The notes: generated by a model not told the origin, from the sequence alone. Positions 20,268 through 31,279 are shown, counted from the stretch's first letter. The stretch: DNA of 64,000 nucleotides from an uncultured Christensenellaceae bacterium (GCA_944376205.1 CALWBV010000002.1:172242-236241); one strand, 5' to 3'. Numbers and translations are program-made.

Positions 20268-21032
20268 TTATAAATTTTTAACTTCCTCTTCTTGCGTTTT
20301 GTCAACGGCTTGCGCATTTATAGTATTTTCGGCTTTGTTTTCCTCTGCACCGTCGGCGTTATACGCTCTGCCCGTAACGGGAGGAGGTATAAGTTTTGCT
20401 TTTCTCAATGCCATTACTATTGGCGGTATGAGTGCGGAAAAGGATATTATCTCTATCACGAAGTTTATGCTGAACCATGTAAGTATAAACTCGATCGTAA
20501 CCATAGTATTGTCGGAGAGCACCTTGCCGTTGTAACAAATTATAGCAAACAGTCCGCAAAGCGCAGTATTGGTAAATACGCCCACTGCGGTACTTGCTGC
20601 AGAGATAGCAAAGTCCTTGGCTTCGATTTCTTTTTTATTGGTCAGTATCCTTGCCCCGCTCGCATCCGTGCAATATACGGGATGCAAAAAGAGCTTTCTC
20701 AAACCTTTGCCCATATAGTAACTTACTATACCTATGGCAATTCTCGGCACCATGCATACGAGAGGATTTTGCCATATCGGCGCCATAACGTGTCCCGCCT
20801 TGGTAGTGTACCAAGCAATCTGATTGACCAGCGCCATCATGACAGCAAGTATAGACGTCATTTTGATGTCGTAGCCCTGTGCCACAATCAGCAAGGGGAA
20901 AATCATAAGTGCAAGAGTTACGCCGCCGGGAAAAACGATAGGGTAAAAACAAAAGAATATCGTAAGTGCAAGCATCAATGCAAGTATTGCAAGATTTTTG
21001 GACCTACGAGTAGAGTTGTGAACGTTATTCAT
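20268..21032 (-). CDS. ECF transporter S component, probably for pantothenate
   Basis: This 254-residue membrane protein has about six hydrophobic helices between residues 13 and 210, with a polar N-terminus and a Glu/Asn-rich C-terminal tail. The overall layout (short cytosolic N-terminus, '-FPGGVTLALMIFPLL-' second helix, no ATPase) fits an energy-coupling-factor substrate-binding subunit. These share a common ATPase/T module encoded elsewhere. Co-transcription with coaX suggests pantothenate as substrate; that is inferred from position, not from sequence. GAGGTG precedes the ATG. Confidence 0.7.
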   Translation of the reverse strand: MNNVHNSTRRSKNLAILALMLALTIFFCFYPIVFPGGVTLALMIFPLLIVAQGYDIKMTSILAVMMALVNQIAWYTTKAGHVMAPIWQNPLVCMVPRIAIGIVSYYMGKGLRKLFLHPVYCTDASGARILTNKKEIEAKDFAISAASTAVGVFTNTALCGLFAIICYNGKVLSDNTMVTIEFILTWFSINFVIEIISFSALIPPIVMALRKAKLIPPPVTGRAYNADGAEENKAENTINAQAVDKTQEEEVKNL

Positions 21033-21129
21033 AAAACACCTCGCTTGAATTCCTTAACGGATATCCATCTTTAACGGTAACAAAATTTATTCGATATACA
21101 GTCGCATATGCGTACCGCTATCTGAAATT

Positions 21130-21158
21130 ATTATACATTAGCATTGCGCAATATACAA
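21130..21158 (-). promoter_or_regulatory. Promoter of the ECF-coaX operon
   Basis: Minus strand TTGTAT (21158-21153), a 17-nt spacer and TATAAT (21135-21130). It gives a leader of about 90 nt with no riboswitch that I recognise. Confidence 0.65.
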
Positions 21159-21231
21159 GCGTTTAACGGCAATTTGAGAAATTGAGCATGTACGGAGTTG
21201 TCAAAAACCGTAAAAAAAAGCGCCTATTTCG

Positions 21232-21693
21232 TCAGTTTAACGCACAAATAAAATACATTACAACGCACGAATAGCTATACCATACAAATTTCAATTGCCA
21301 GAAAATAAGTGAAAATCTCTCCTCTTTCAAGAGGAAAACGCCTATGGTCAACACAAGTGCGGTCATAAATACGGATAAAAAGAAACTTATCTCAAGCGCT
21401 CTTACCACGAAAAACAGTATGCACCATACGGCATTGAGAAAACCGCATACGGCTATCGGAGCCACTACGTAAGCCCCTTTTTTAGCGTAAATCAATCTGG
21501 AAATAATAGCAATATCGGCAAGATATATTACACTCCATCCCAAAGTTATCCAACCTGCGGACAGCGCAAAATCGGGAAGCGTCAAACTTTGATAATACTC
21601 CCCCGTATCCACAAAATAAGCACTCGGCGCAGCATATAACAAAACTACCCCTACACCTATCGTCATACACCACAACCATTTGACCTTGTTCAT
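21232..21693 (-). CDS. TspO/MBR-family membrane protein
   Basis: 153 residues with five hydrophobic helices. The family's features are visible: a Pro-rich turn after helix 1, 'W-x-x-L/G-W-x-x-I-Y' in helix 2, and '-N-A-V-W-C-I-L-F-F-' in helix 3. TspO proteins bind tetrapyrroles and cholesterol-like ligands; the bacterial role is sensory or stress-linked. The ATG at 21693 fits the family length; a GTG at 21729 would add 12 residues. Neither has a ribosome binding site. Sequence identity to the family looks low, so the call is moderate. Confidence 0.72.
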   Translation of the reverse strand: MNKVKWLWCMTIGVGVVLLYAAPSAYFVDTGEYYQSLTLPDFALSAGWITLGWSVIYLADIAIISRLIYAKKGAYVVAPIAVCGFLNAVWCILFFVVRALEISFFLSVFMTALVLTIGVFLLKEERFSLIFWQLKFVWYSYSCVVMYFICALN

Positions 21694-21753
21694 ACTAAAC
21701 TTTATGGAAAAAGCCTTTATTTTATGCACATACTTAAAATGTCGGACGAAAAA

Positions 21754-21782
21754 TTGACAGTCGGGCGGGCTTGTGCTACAAT
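21754..21782 (+). promoter_or_regulatory. Consensus promoter producing a leaderless transcript
   Basis: TTGACA (21754-21759), a 17-nt spacer and TACAAT (21777-21782). The ATG at 21789 is six bases after the -10, exactly where transcription should begin. Confidence 0.8.
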
Positions 21783-21788
21783 CTAACT

Positions 21789-22091
21789 ATGCAAAAATAC
21801 AATTTCCTCACATGGTGGCTGTCATTTTCGATAAAGCCCTTGCCTTATAAAATTTTCAAAGGCATAATTACCACGGTTATGTTTATAATCTGGGTAAGTT
21901 TTGTCGCTGTTTTTACCGAACTTTACTGGCAATTCACTCTGTACTGTTTTCTGCCCGTATTCGTAATCGACACTGTCTGGGAAATTATCAACTATACGAA
22001 TTACCGTAAAAAATACAACGCTTATATTCTCAATCAGTCGCAAAACGGCAATGACAGCGGTTCTTCTGTCGAATCTGAAAAAACAAAGTAA
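21789..22091 (+). CDS. Small membrane protein, two predicted helices (leaderless)
   Basis: No family recognised. 100 residues with two hydrophobic helices (about 24-42 and 47-63), an aromatic-rich N-terminus and a polar Ser/Glu/Lys tail. The start is fixed by the promoter rather than by a ribosome binding site. A codon 18 bases upstream overlaps the -10 box and is rejected. It is transcribed alone and ends at a terminator. Confidence 0.65.
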   Translation: MQKYNFLTWWLSFSIKPLPYKIFKGIITTVMFIIWVSFVAVFTELYWQFTLYCFLPVFVIDTVWEIINYTNYRKKYNAYILNQSQNGNDSGSSVESEKTK

Positions 22092-22138
22092 ATTCGAGTT
22101 TAGTTACAACAAAAAATACTGTTTAGTGCAAATACAAA

Positions 22139-22166
22139 AAGAGTACCTTTAGGCACTCTTTTTTTT
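22139..22166 (+). terminator. Terminator after the small membrane protein gene
   Basis: Stem AAGAGT/ACTCTT extended by CC/GG across one mismatch, TTTA loop, then T6. Confidence 0.8.
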
Positions 22167-22194
22167 CTTATGTAGTTCTGTTATGGGGTTTTGC

Positions 22195-22395
22195 TTATTT
22201 ACAGCAGCAACAAAGCGCAACGATTACGGGAATGATGCAACCGCAGTCACAGCCGCTTTTGCTTGAGCCGCAAGAAGTGTTGCCGCATCCGCCGCAGCAA
22301 AGCAGCAAGATAATAAGCCACAAGCAATTGAAACCGCCGTTTGAACATTCGTTGTAATTCTGGTTGTTGCAACCACACTCATTGAAGTTTGTCAT
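22195..22395 (-). CDS. Small Cys-rich, partly hydrophobic protein
   Basis: 66 residues with about 16 Cys. A polar Asn/Cys N-terminus is followed by a hydrophobic stretch with '-LWLIILLLCC-', a Gly/Cys/Ser segment and a second hydrophobic run ending in four consecutive Cys. The ATG at 22395 is chosen because GGAGG sits at ideal distance; an ATG 15 bases upstream overlaps that ribosome binding site. Similar short Cys/Gly proteins are common in Clostridia without known function; coat, metal-binding or envelope roles are guesses. Confidence 0.65.
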   Translation of the reverse strand: MTNFNECGCNNQNYNECSNGGFNCLWLIILLLCCGGCGNTSCGSSKSGCDCGCIIPVIVALCCCCK

Positions 22396-22567
22396 TATTA
22401 TTTCCTCCATTGTTTTTGAAAGTAGTTTTTTCTACCTTCTTCTATTTCATAATAAGCGGCAAAAAATAAAAATGTTACTATATGTTTGACAACGCTTGGC
22501 AAATTTATTAAAATATTAAGGTATTACATTATTGTGCGGCAATGCGTACGCACTCAAGGAGTCGAAA

Positions 22568-23956
22568 ATGGCTAATTTAACTATGGATAAACTCGTTGCT
22601 CTTTGCAAGAGCAGAGGTTTCATCTTTGCCGGCAGCGAAATCTACGGCGGTCTTGCTAACACTTGGGACTACGGTCCTCTCGGTGTAGAACTCAAAAACA
22701 ATATCAAGCGTGCTTGGTGGAAAAAATTCGTACAGGAAAACACCCTCAACACGGGACTTGACAGCGCTATACTTATGAACCCCAACGTCTGGGTAGCTTC
22801 GGGACACGTAGGCGGATTTTCCGACCCTCTCATGGACTGCAAAAGCTGTAAGACGAGACACCGTGCAGACAATCTCATCGAGGACTATATCAACCGTAAA
22901 AAACTCGATCTTTCCATTGCAGGTTGGTCCAACGAACAGATGGAAAAATATATCGCCGACAACAAAATCCCCTGTCCTAACTGCGGTAAGTGCGATTTTA
23001 CCGGCGTAAGACAATTCAATCTTATGTTCAAGACTTTCCAAGGCGTTACCGAGGACAGCACGAATACCGTATATCTCCGTCCCGAAACGGCACAGGGTAT
23101 CTTCGTAAACTTCCTCAACGTACAGCGTACCACCCGTATGAAAGTTCCTTTCGGTATCGGTCAGATCGGTAAATCTTTCCGTAACGAAATCACTCCCGGA
23201 AACTTTATATTCAGAGTAAGAGAATTCGAACAAATGGAACTCGAGTTCTTCTGCAAGCCCGGTACCGACCTCGAATGGTTCGCCTACTGGAAAGAGTTCT
23301 GCAAAAACTGGCTGTTGGGTCTCGGCATCAAAGAGGAGAGTCTTAAACTCCGTGACCACGATCCCGAGGAACTCTCTCACTACTCCAACGCAACCACCGA
23401 CTTCGAATTCAAATTCCCCTTCGGTTGGGGCGAACTTTGGGGTATCGCAGACCGTACCGATTTCGACCTCAACGCTCACGCTAAAGTCAGCGGTAAAAAT
23501 ATGGAATACACCGATCCCAATACCGGTGAAAAATACGTACCTTACGTTATCGAACCTTCGCTCGGCGTAGAGAGAATGGTGCTCACTCTGCTCTGCAACG
23601 CTTACGAAGAACAGGAACTCGAAGGCGGAGACAGTCGTGTGGTAATGCACTTGCATCCTTTTATCGCACCTTATAAAGTTGCCGTATTGCCCTTGCAGAA
23701 AAAGGCTCTCGGCGAAAAAGCCGAAGAACTCTACCGCAATCTTTCCAAGAAATTCTCTGCTACATACGACGAAAGCGCTTCTATCGGCAAGAGATACCGT
23801 CGTCAGGACGAAATCGGAACTCCTTTCTGCGTAACCGTAGACTTCGATACGCTTGAGGACAACTGCGTTACCGTTCGTGACAGAGACACTATGGAACAGG
23901 TAAGAATATCTATCGACGAACTCGAAGATTATATCGCAAAGAGAATCGAGTATTGA
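22568..23956 (+). CDS. glyQS: Glycine--tRNA ligase, single-chain class II type
   Basis: This 462-residue homodimeric enzyme charges tRNA-Gly. Class II motifs are present: motif 2 around [25 protein letters not shown] and motif 3 around EPSLGVERM. It also has [14 protein letters not shown], the zinc-binding pairs C-K-x-C and C-P-N-C, and a C-terminal anticodon-binding domain (about 355-460). AAGGAG precedes the ATG at 22568; an upstream in-frame codon at 22532 lacks support. The codon choice is strongly biased, as in highly expressed genes. Confidence 0.97.
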   Translation: MANLTMDKLVALCKSRGFIFAGSEIYGGLANTWDYGPLGVELKNNIKRAWWKKFVQENTLNTGLDSAILMNPNVWVASGHVGGFSDPLMDCKSCKTRHRADNLIEDYINRKKLDLSIAGWSNEQMEKYIADNKIPCPNCGKCDFTGVRQFNLMFKTFQGVTEDSTNTVYLRPETAQGIFVNFLNVQRTTRMKVPFGIGQIGKSFRNEITPGNFIFRVREFEQMELEFFCKPGTDLEWFAYWKEFCKNWLLGLGIKEESLKLRDHDPEELSHYSNATTDFEFKFPFGWGELWGIADRTDFDLNAHAKVSGKNMEYTDPNTGEKYVPYVIEPSLGVERMVLTLLCNAYEEQELEGGDSRVVMHLHPFIAPYKVAVLPLQKKALGEKAEELYRNLSKKFSATYDESASIGKRYRRQDEIGTPFCVTVDFDTLEDNCVTVRDRDTMEQVRISIDELEDYIAKRIEY

Positions 23957-23978
23957 TATTATCACATACAAATACACA

Positions 23979-24006
23979 AAAGGGGAAGCATTGCTTCCCT
24001 TTTCTT
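23979..24006 (+). terminator. Terminator of glyQS
   Basis: Stem GGGAAGC/GCTTCCC with an ATT loop, extended by A-T pairs, followed by a T-rich tract. Confidence 0.88.
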
Positions 24007-24061
24007 TCCCTTAAAAAGCGATATCTAATACAATTGATTACCGAATAAGTCAGGAGCATTT

Positions 24062-24391
24062 ATGAGTATAACAATCAATATCCTATACAGTGGCAAAGAC
24101 GGCAATGCGCTAAAGTTCGTGAGAGAAATGGAACAAAGCGGCACTGCACAGGCTATCCGTGAAGAAAAAGGCAATCTCAGATACGAATACTATCTTTCTC
24201 TATCCGACGAAAATACCGTACTTCTTATAGACAGTTGGACAGATCAGCAAGCCTTGGATATACATCACTCATCTTTGATGATGAATAAAATATCACAGCT
24301 TCACAATAAATACGATTTACATATGCAAGTACAGCGCTTTATTCAAGAAGACGACGTGCCAGAAAAGGACATTGTCTTTATTCGCAAATAA
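24062..24391 (+). CDS. ABM-domain protein (putative quinol monooxygenase)
   Basis: 109 residues in one ferredoxin-like antibiotic-biosynthesis-monooxygenase domain. It has a start strand I-T-I-N-I-L-Y, then '-G-N-L-R-Y-E-Y-Y-L-S-', '-L-L-I-D-S-W-T-D-Q-Q-A-L-D-I-H-H-S-S-'. This is the YgiN-like pattern, with His residues near the active cleft. Members act on quinones or small aromatic compounds without a cofactor; the substrate here is unknown. AGGAG precedes the ATG. The oxidoreductase gene follows after 42 bases. Confidence 0.85.
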   Translation: MSITINILYSGKDGNALKFVREMEQSGTAQAIREEKGNLRYEYYLSLSDENTVLLIDSWTDQQALDIHHSSLMMNKISQLHNKYDLHMQVQRFIQEDDVPEKDIVFIRK

Positions 24392-24433
24392 GCAGCGCTT
24401 ATCGCAAACTATTTAATTTAGTAGGAGGCAAAC

Positions 24434-25666
24434 ATGGACATAGCTATTTTAGGATACGGCGGCAGAGGCAAAATTTACGCACAGATACTCGAACGAAAAT
24501 ATAAAAAGCAGGCCCGCATCGTTGCCGTAATAGAAACTAACCCGTCAAAACTCGCAATCGCAAAAAAGTCGCACAACCTCGATGACGGACAATGTTTTTG
24601 CGATTACAAAGAGTTTTTGAAACAAGGTGTACTTGCCGATTGGCTGTTTATATGCACGCAAGACAGCGACCATTTCGCACAGACGATAGCAGGACTTAAA
24701 AAGGGTTACAATATATTGCTCGAAAAGCCCATATCAAAAGATATCGGAGAATGCGAAACCATTGCGGCTTTTGCTAAAAAACTCAATAAAAAAGTCGCTG
24801 TTTGCCATGTTTTGAGATATACGGCTTTCTATAACAAAGTTAAACAAATCATCGACAGCAAAATACTCGGACAACTCATAAGTATTGAAATGGTTGAAAA
24901 CGTAGGATATTGGCATCAGGCACACAGCTTTATAAGAGGCGATTGGGGAAAAAGCGAAACTTCAACGCCTATGATATTCGCAAAATGCTGTCACGATCTG
25001 GATCTTATGGCTTATTTTGTCGAAAGTTCGTGTTCAACTGTTTGTTCTATAGGCAAACTCAATCATTTTAAGTCCGAAAACGCACCGCAAGGACACAGCG
25101 AATATTGTTCGGAATGTAAACTTACCGACTGCCCTTACGACGCAAAAAAAATATATATAGATACTCTGGCAAAGATACCTGTGCATAAACGCAAATATTC
25201 ATGGCCGCAGTCAAGAGTCGTACCCGACGGCGAACCTACTTTGGAAAAAGTAAAAACCGCACTCGAAAAAGGACAGTTCGGCAAATGCGTATACGAATGC
25301 GACAACGATGTCGTAGATTATCAATCTTCGGTGTTCGAATTCGAAAACGGCGTTCAAGGCTCACTTATCATGACGGCTTTTTCACCAAAAATATACCGCA
25401 CGATTACGGTAAGAGGCTCGCTCGGAACACTTGAAGGCAAATTTGAAGACAATGTACTGTATCTCAATATGTTCGGCAAAAAGTCTCGCAAAATCAATGT
25501 TAAAGGTTTGATGAAAGGCGGTCACGGCGGCGGTGACGAAGGACTTATGGACGGACTCATAAACGGAAATTTACGTACCGACATTGACTTAAGCATTCAA
25601 TCGCACAAAATGGCTTATGCCTGTGAGGCTTCCCGACTTCAGGACGGAACTCCTCAAAAGATTTAA
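24434..25666 (+). CDS. Gfo/Idh/MocA-family oxidoreductase
   Basis: 410 residues. The N-terminal Rossmann fold carries GYGGRGKIYA (about 7-16), then the family's LLEKPISKD motif. The C-terminal domain has the catalytic-type '-CCHDLDLMAYF-'. A Cys cluster C-S-E-C-x(4)-C near residue 220 may bind metal. Family members oxidise sugars, inositols or related compounds with NAD(P); substrate not assignable. AGGAGG precedes the ATG. Likely co-transcribed with the ABM gene. Confidence 0.9.
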   Translation: MDIAILGYGGRGKIYAQILERKYKKQARIVAVIETNPSKLAIAKKSHNLDDGQCFCDYKEFLKQGVLADWLFICTQDSDHFAQTIAGLKKGYNILLEKPISKDIGECETIAAFAKKLNKKVAVCHVLRYTAFYNKVKQIIDSKILGQLISIEMVENVGYWHQAHSFIRGDWGKSETSTPMIFAKCCHDLDLMAYFVESSCSTVCSIGKLNHFKSENAPQGHSEYCSECKLTDCPYDAKKIYIDTLAKIPVHKRKYSWPQSRVVPDGEPTLEKVKTALEKGQFGKCVYECDNDVVDYQSSVFEFENGVQGSLIMTAFSPKIYRTITVRGSLGTLEGKFEDNVLYLNMFGKKSRKINVKGLMKGGHGGGDEGLMDGLINGNLRTDIDLSIQSHKMAYACEASRLQDGTPQKI

Positions 25667-25837
25667 TTATCATGCTTTGGTATATAATATTTCCGTCGTT
25701 CCTCGTCTGAAATAATCTACTTTAGCGTTGACAAGGATTTTATAATTACGATATTTGTTACGGAAAAGATAAAATATTAACCCTATAGCAATAGTAAAGA
25801 CATCAAACGCAAATATATACTGGATTTTTTGTGCAAT

Positions 25838-25865
25838 ACAAAAGGGACTGCAAACACAGTCCCTT
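25838..25865 (-). terminator. Terminator of guaB
   Basis: Stem AAGGGACTG/CAGTCCCTT with a six-base loop, read leftward into a short T run. The remainder of 25667-25904 is AT-rich without a gene. Confidence 0.85.
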
Positions 25866-25904
25866 GTTTGTTTATACAGAATAAATATAACTCTTTTATC
25901 AAAT

Positions 25905-27412
<1,508 letters not shown>

Positions 27413-27587
27413 ACTTTTTGGGCGCCGATTGCAAAATTTATCAAAAAAGAACAAGGTTTTTATATAATCGTCATAATCATTCATTATATTTTTGTCGCCG
27501 TTAACGATAATTTTTCAAAAAGACAATTATCTTGACTGTGTTTTATACGTAATATTTTATAATTAATCAAGAAAGTAAAATTTTGTC

Positions 27588-27617
27588 TTGTCAGACAAGC
27601 TTAAAGTATGCTAAAAT
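27588..27617 (+). promoter_or_regulatory. Promoter of the family 3 glycosidase gene
   Basis: TTGTCA (27588-27593), 18-nt spacer, TAAAAT (27612-27617). The -35 overlaps TGTCAGACA, a possible small operator. Confidence 0.6.
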
Positions 27618-27639
27618 ATTTGTTAGACTGGAGGTCAGT

Positions 27640-30357
27640 ATGATTGACGAGATAAAGACACTTATCACCAAAATGACACTTGAAGAAAAAGCCGGACTTT
27701 GCTCCGGATACGACTTTTGGAGTACAAAACCCGTAAAACGTCTGGGAATTCCCAGCGTGTGTGTTTCTGACGGTCCTCACGGACTACGTAAAGAAAACGA
27801 CGATGACAAAAACGTCGGACTTAAGTCTTCTTTTCCCGCAACAGCCTTCCCTCCTGCAGTAAATCTTGCCAGCAGTTGGAGCGAAGATATGGCCCGCAAA
27901 CTCGGAGACTGCCTCGGCAAAGAATGTCTCGATCAGAATGTCAGCGTTATTCTCGGTCCCGGCATAAACATTAAAAGAAGTCCGCTTTGCGGCAGAAATT
28001 TCGAATATCTGTCCGAAGATCCTTATCTTGCGGGTAAACTTGCACGCAGTTACATAGAAGGAGTACAAGCCAACGACGTCGGCACTTCTCTTAAGCACTT
28101 TTGCGCAAACAATCAGGAAAAACTCCGTATGACAATCAACTCTGTCGTCGACGAGAGAACATTGAGGGAGATTTATCTTCCCGCTTTCGAAGAAGCCGTA
28201 AAAGCCCAGCCCGACACCGTTATGTGCTCGTACAACAGACTCAATGGCACTTATCTTTCTGATAACAAACGTCTTTTGACGGATATCTTAAGAGACGAAT
28301 GGGGCTTCCAAGGCATAGTAATGAGCGACTGGAACGCTACCAATAACCGTGTAGAAGGAATACGCGCAGGTCTCGACCTCGAAATGCCTTCAAGCGGCGG
28401 CAATACTGATAAACAAATAGTCAACGCCGTCAAAGAAGGTAAATTAAGCGAGAAAAAACTCGACATCGTAGTCGAAAGATTGTTGAGCTTTATTTTCAAA
28501 AGCTATTCGAGACTCCAGCCCGATTACAAAGCTGACTACGAAGAAGCTCACAACGTTGCTCGTGAAATTGCAGAACAGTCTCTCGTGCTTCTCAAAAACG
28601 AAAACGATATTTTGCCTCTCAACGAAGACGAAGACGACATCGCCGTAATCGGCGAACTCGCCCGTACGTTCAGATATCAGGGATCCGGTTCGTCAAGAAT
28701 CAACCCCTACAAACTCGTCAACTTCCTCGACGCCATGGAACTCAACGGCAAAAAATACGAATTTGCTCCCGGCTACGACGTCAACAACGACAAGCTTGAC
28801 GAAAATCTTCTTCAAGAAGCCATCAAAGTGGCAAAGAGTCACAAGAGAGTTTTCCTTTTTGTAGGTCTTACGGATCAGTACGAAAGCGAAGGCTATGACA
28901 GAACACACCTCAAAATCCCCAAGAGTCACAGAGATATCATCGACGTAGTTACCTCTATCAATCCCGACACCGTGGTAATACTTTTGGGCGGTTCTCCCGT
29001 CGCTATGCCCTGGATATACAAGGTACGTGCGCTTCTCAACGCATATCTTCCCGGCGAAGCAGGCGGTGAAGCTATATACAATATCCTTTTCGGTAAGGTT
29101 AACCCTTCCGGCAAACTCGCCGAAACATATCCTATAAAACTCGAAGACAATATCGTCTCGCAGTACTTCCCTATGGGACCCAAAAACGTTGAATACAGAG
29201 AGTCCGTGTTCGTAGGATACAGATATTATGACAGTGCCGACAAAAACGTACTTTTCCCGTTCGGCTACGGTCTGTCTTATACTAAATTCGAATACAGCGA
29301 TCTGCAAATAAAAGACCTCACCGTCTCGTATACCGTCAAAAACGTGGGAAACAGAGACGGTTACGAAGTATGTCAGCTTTATATCAGCGACCCTAATCCT
29401 ATTGTATTCAAGCCTAAAAAAGAACTCAAAGGCTTCAAAAAAGTCTTTATCAAGGCAGGCGAAAGAGTCAAGGTAGAACATACTCTCGATTACCGTTCGT
29501 TTGCTTTCTACAACACGCTTATCAATGACTGGTATGCCCAAAACGGAAATTACAATATCATTATCGGAGCTTCGAGCCGAGACATAAGACTTCAAGGCGA
29601 AATTTACGTCGAATTCGATCAGGTAGAAAAAAACGTACCCGACTATAAGAAAATATGTCCCAGCTATTACGCTATCGACAGCATAAGCGAAATTCCTCAA
29701 AAAGAATTTGCCGACCTTTACGGAGACATTATCCCTCCCAATACTCTCGCAAAACGCGGATATTTCGATTACAATACCACGATTGGCGAACTCAAAACAT
29801 GTCTTGTGGGCAAACTTATCGTCAAATACGCTCCTTCTGTAATCAAGAGTCAGGTGCCTAATGCCGACATTACTACCCTGATGATGATTCAACAAGGTAT
29901 GGAAGAGATGCCTTTGAGAGGTCTTGTAGGCATTACGTCAGGTCTTATGGACAACAAAGTCATCGAAGGCCTATTGCTTTGGGGCAACAAACATTATTTC
30001 AGAGCCTTTAACAGAATATTTGCGGGACTTTTCAGAACTTTGAGAAACTTCACGAAAAAGGACGCTATTGCAAAACTCCGCAATGAAAACAAAGCCGTGA
30101 AAGTCAATGACCTTATCAAAGAAGTCAAGCAATACGAAAAAGAGCAAAAAGCTTTGACAAAGGAAAAAGAAAAACAAGCGCTTAAGGAAAATAAGATCAT
30201 AGAAAAATCTGAAAAACAAGCAAATAAAGAAAAAAGCAAAAACGCTAAAAAATCTCAACAAAAAGGTAATGTTGCCATAAAGAAAATAACTTCTCTTTTC
30301 TCAAAATCAAAAAAGGGAAAAACCGATAGTAAAAACAACGCCTCCGACAACGATTGA
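27640..30357 (+). CDS. Glycoside hydrolase family 3 (beta-glucosidase-like), cytosolic, with Lys-rich tail
   Basis: 905 residues. The GH3 barrel includes '-KHFCANNQE-' and the nucleophile Asp230 in GIVMSDWNA. The alpha/beta sandwich domain (about 300-530) and a fibronectin-III-like domain (about 570-660) follow. From about residue 800 comes a Lys/Glu/Asn-rich, probably coiled tail not usual in the family. There is no signal peptide, so it likely cleaves imported oligosaccharides. Exact sugar specificity cannot be read. The ATG at 27640 has GGAGG at good spacing; an earlier in-frame codon overlaps the promoter. Confidence 0.93.
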   Translation: MIDEIKTLITKMTLEEKAGLCSGYDFWSTKPVKRLGIPSVCVSDGPHGLRKENDDDKNVGLKSSFPATAFPPAVNLASSWSEDMARKLGDCLGKECLDQNVSVILGPGINIKRSPLCGRNFEYLSEDPYLAGKLARSYIEGVQANDVGTSLKHFCANNQEKLRMTINSVVDERTLREIYLPAFEEAVKAQPDTVMCSYNRLNGTYLSDNKRLLTDILRDEWGFQGIVMSDWNATNNRVEGIRAGLDLEMPSSGGNTDKQIVNAVKEGKLSEKKLDIVVERLLSFIFKSYSRLQPDYKADYEEAHNVAREIAEQSLVLLKNENDILPLNEDEDDIAVIGELARTFRYQGSGSSRINPYKLVNFLDAMELNGKKYEFAPGYDVNNDKLDENLLQEAIKVAKSHKRVFLFVGLTDQYESEGYDRTHLKIPKSHRDIIDVVTSINPDTVVILLGGSPVAMPWIYKVRALLNAYLPGEAGGEAIYNILFGKVNPSGKLAETYPIKLEDNIVSQYFPMGPKNVEYRESVFVGYRYYDSADKNVLFPFGYGLSYTKFEYSDLQIKDLTVSYTVKNVGNRDGYEVCQLYISDPNPIVFKPKKELKGFKKVFIKAGERVKVEHTLDYRSFAFYNTLINDWYAQNGNYNIIIGASSRDIRLQGEIYVEFDQVEKNVPDYKKICPSYYAIDSISEIPQKEFADLYGDIIPPNTLAKRGYFDYNTTIGELKTCLVGKLIVKYAPSVIKSQVPNADITTLMMIQQGMEEMPLRGLVGITSGLMDNKVIEGLLLWGNKHYFRAFNRIFAGLFRTLRNFTKKDAIAKLRNENKAVKVNDLIKEVKQYEKEQKALTKEKEKQALKENKIIEKSEKQANKEKSKNAKKSQQKGNVAIKKITSLFSKSKKGKTDSKNNASDND

Positions 30358-30394
30358 TTAAGATTACAAAACAACAACTTATCAAGATATAAAA

Positions 30395-30419
30395 ACGACG
30401 GCTTACCCGTCGTTTTTTT
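30395..30419 (+). terminator. Terminator of the family 3 glycosidase gene
   Basis: Stem ACGACGG/CCGTCGT, five-base loop, T-tract. Confidence 0.88.
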
Positions 30420-30532
30420 AATGTCTCAAACTATATGGCTTCAAGCTTTTATTCTGAACAATATCTCTCAATTTTGCATAACCGCCGTACAAGCCTCATA
30501 AAATTTAGTAATCATAAGTAATTGGAGGATAT

Positions 30533-31240
30533 ATGAAAAGATTTGCAAAACTCGCAAGCATTATCTTGCTTATAGCCGTATTGAGCATTACTGCGGCGGC
30601 ATGTAAAGAACAAAAGACAAACTTCGAAAAAGTATGCGACAAAGTGAGTGCGACTCAACAAGCGCTTTACGTAGCGTCCGATGACGATTTCGACGTCAAG
30701 ATCTCAACCATGAAGCAAGAAGAACTTTTTATCGCCGACGGCAAAGTCGACAAACTCGTCGAACTCACTGTACTTACGGTATTACCTAAAGATTCGTCAA
30801 AGCTCAATTCGACTTTTGAATATACCTTGAGCGGCGCAAGCGAAAGCATTACCGGTTCTGTCGCAAAAAGCAAACTCGGTATCTCTCTCAACGCCAAAAT
30901 AAGCGATATTCAGAAAATCGGTACTCCTGTAACATTGACGCTTGTTGAAGGTGAAGAGACTCACACTTTCCAGCTTACAGATATGCTCAAAGACGTTATT
31001 ACGGGAGAAGACGCTCTTAAAGTCGCTTACGAACATTTCCAGACAGATATCGACGCCGCACTCTCGACCGACACTTTTGACAGAGAAGGTTATGTAAAAC
31101 TTATCACCAAAAAAGACGCTGTCGACGGCGAATATTTCTGGTACGTGTCATTTATCAAAGATAAGAGTGATTATTGGTCTGCAATCATCAACCCTTCTAC
31201 GGGTGAAGTAGTAAGCAGCCGTAAAAACACTAAAAAGTAA
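30533..31240 (+). CDS. Putative lipoprotein
   Basis: 235 residues. The signal peptide has a Lys/Arg N-region, a hydrophobic core and a lipobox-like '-T-A-A-A-C' with Cys24, so it should be lipid-anchored outside the membrane. The C-terminus ('-Y-F-W-Y-V-S-F-I...W-S-A-I-I-N-P-S-T-G-E-V-') looks like a PepSY-type beta-hairpin, seen in proteins that modulate extracellular enzymes. Function unknown. GGAGG precedes the ATG. Monocistronic. Confidence 0.8.
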   Translation: MKRFAKLASIILLIAVLSITAAACKEQKTNFEKVCDKVSATQQALYVASDDDFDVKISTMKQEELFIADGKVDKLVELTVLTVLPKDSSKLNSTFEYTLSGASESITGSVAKSKLGISLNAKISDIQKIGTPVTLTLVEGEETHTFQLTDMLKDVITGEDALKVAYEHFQTDIDAALSTDTFDREGYVKLITKKDAVDGEYFWYVSFIKDKSDYWSAIINPSTGEVVSSRKNTKK

Positions 31241-31279
31241 TCAATTTAGTTCTTGACTGAACATTACGTTAAAAAATCA

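Noticed and set aside
22577..23977. 466-codon frame antisense to glyQS
   Set aside because: Antisense shadow of a highly biased gene; the sense strand encodes a clear aminoacyl-tRNA synthetase.
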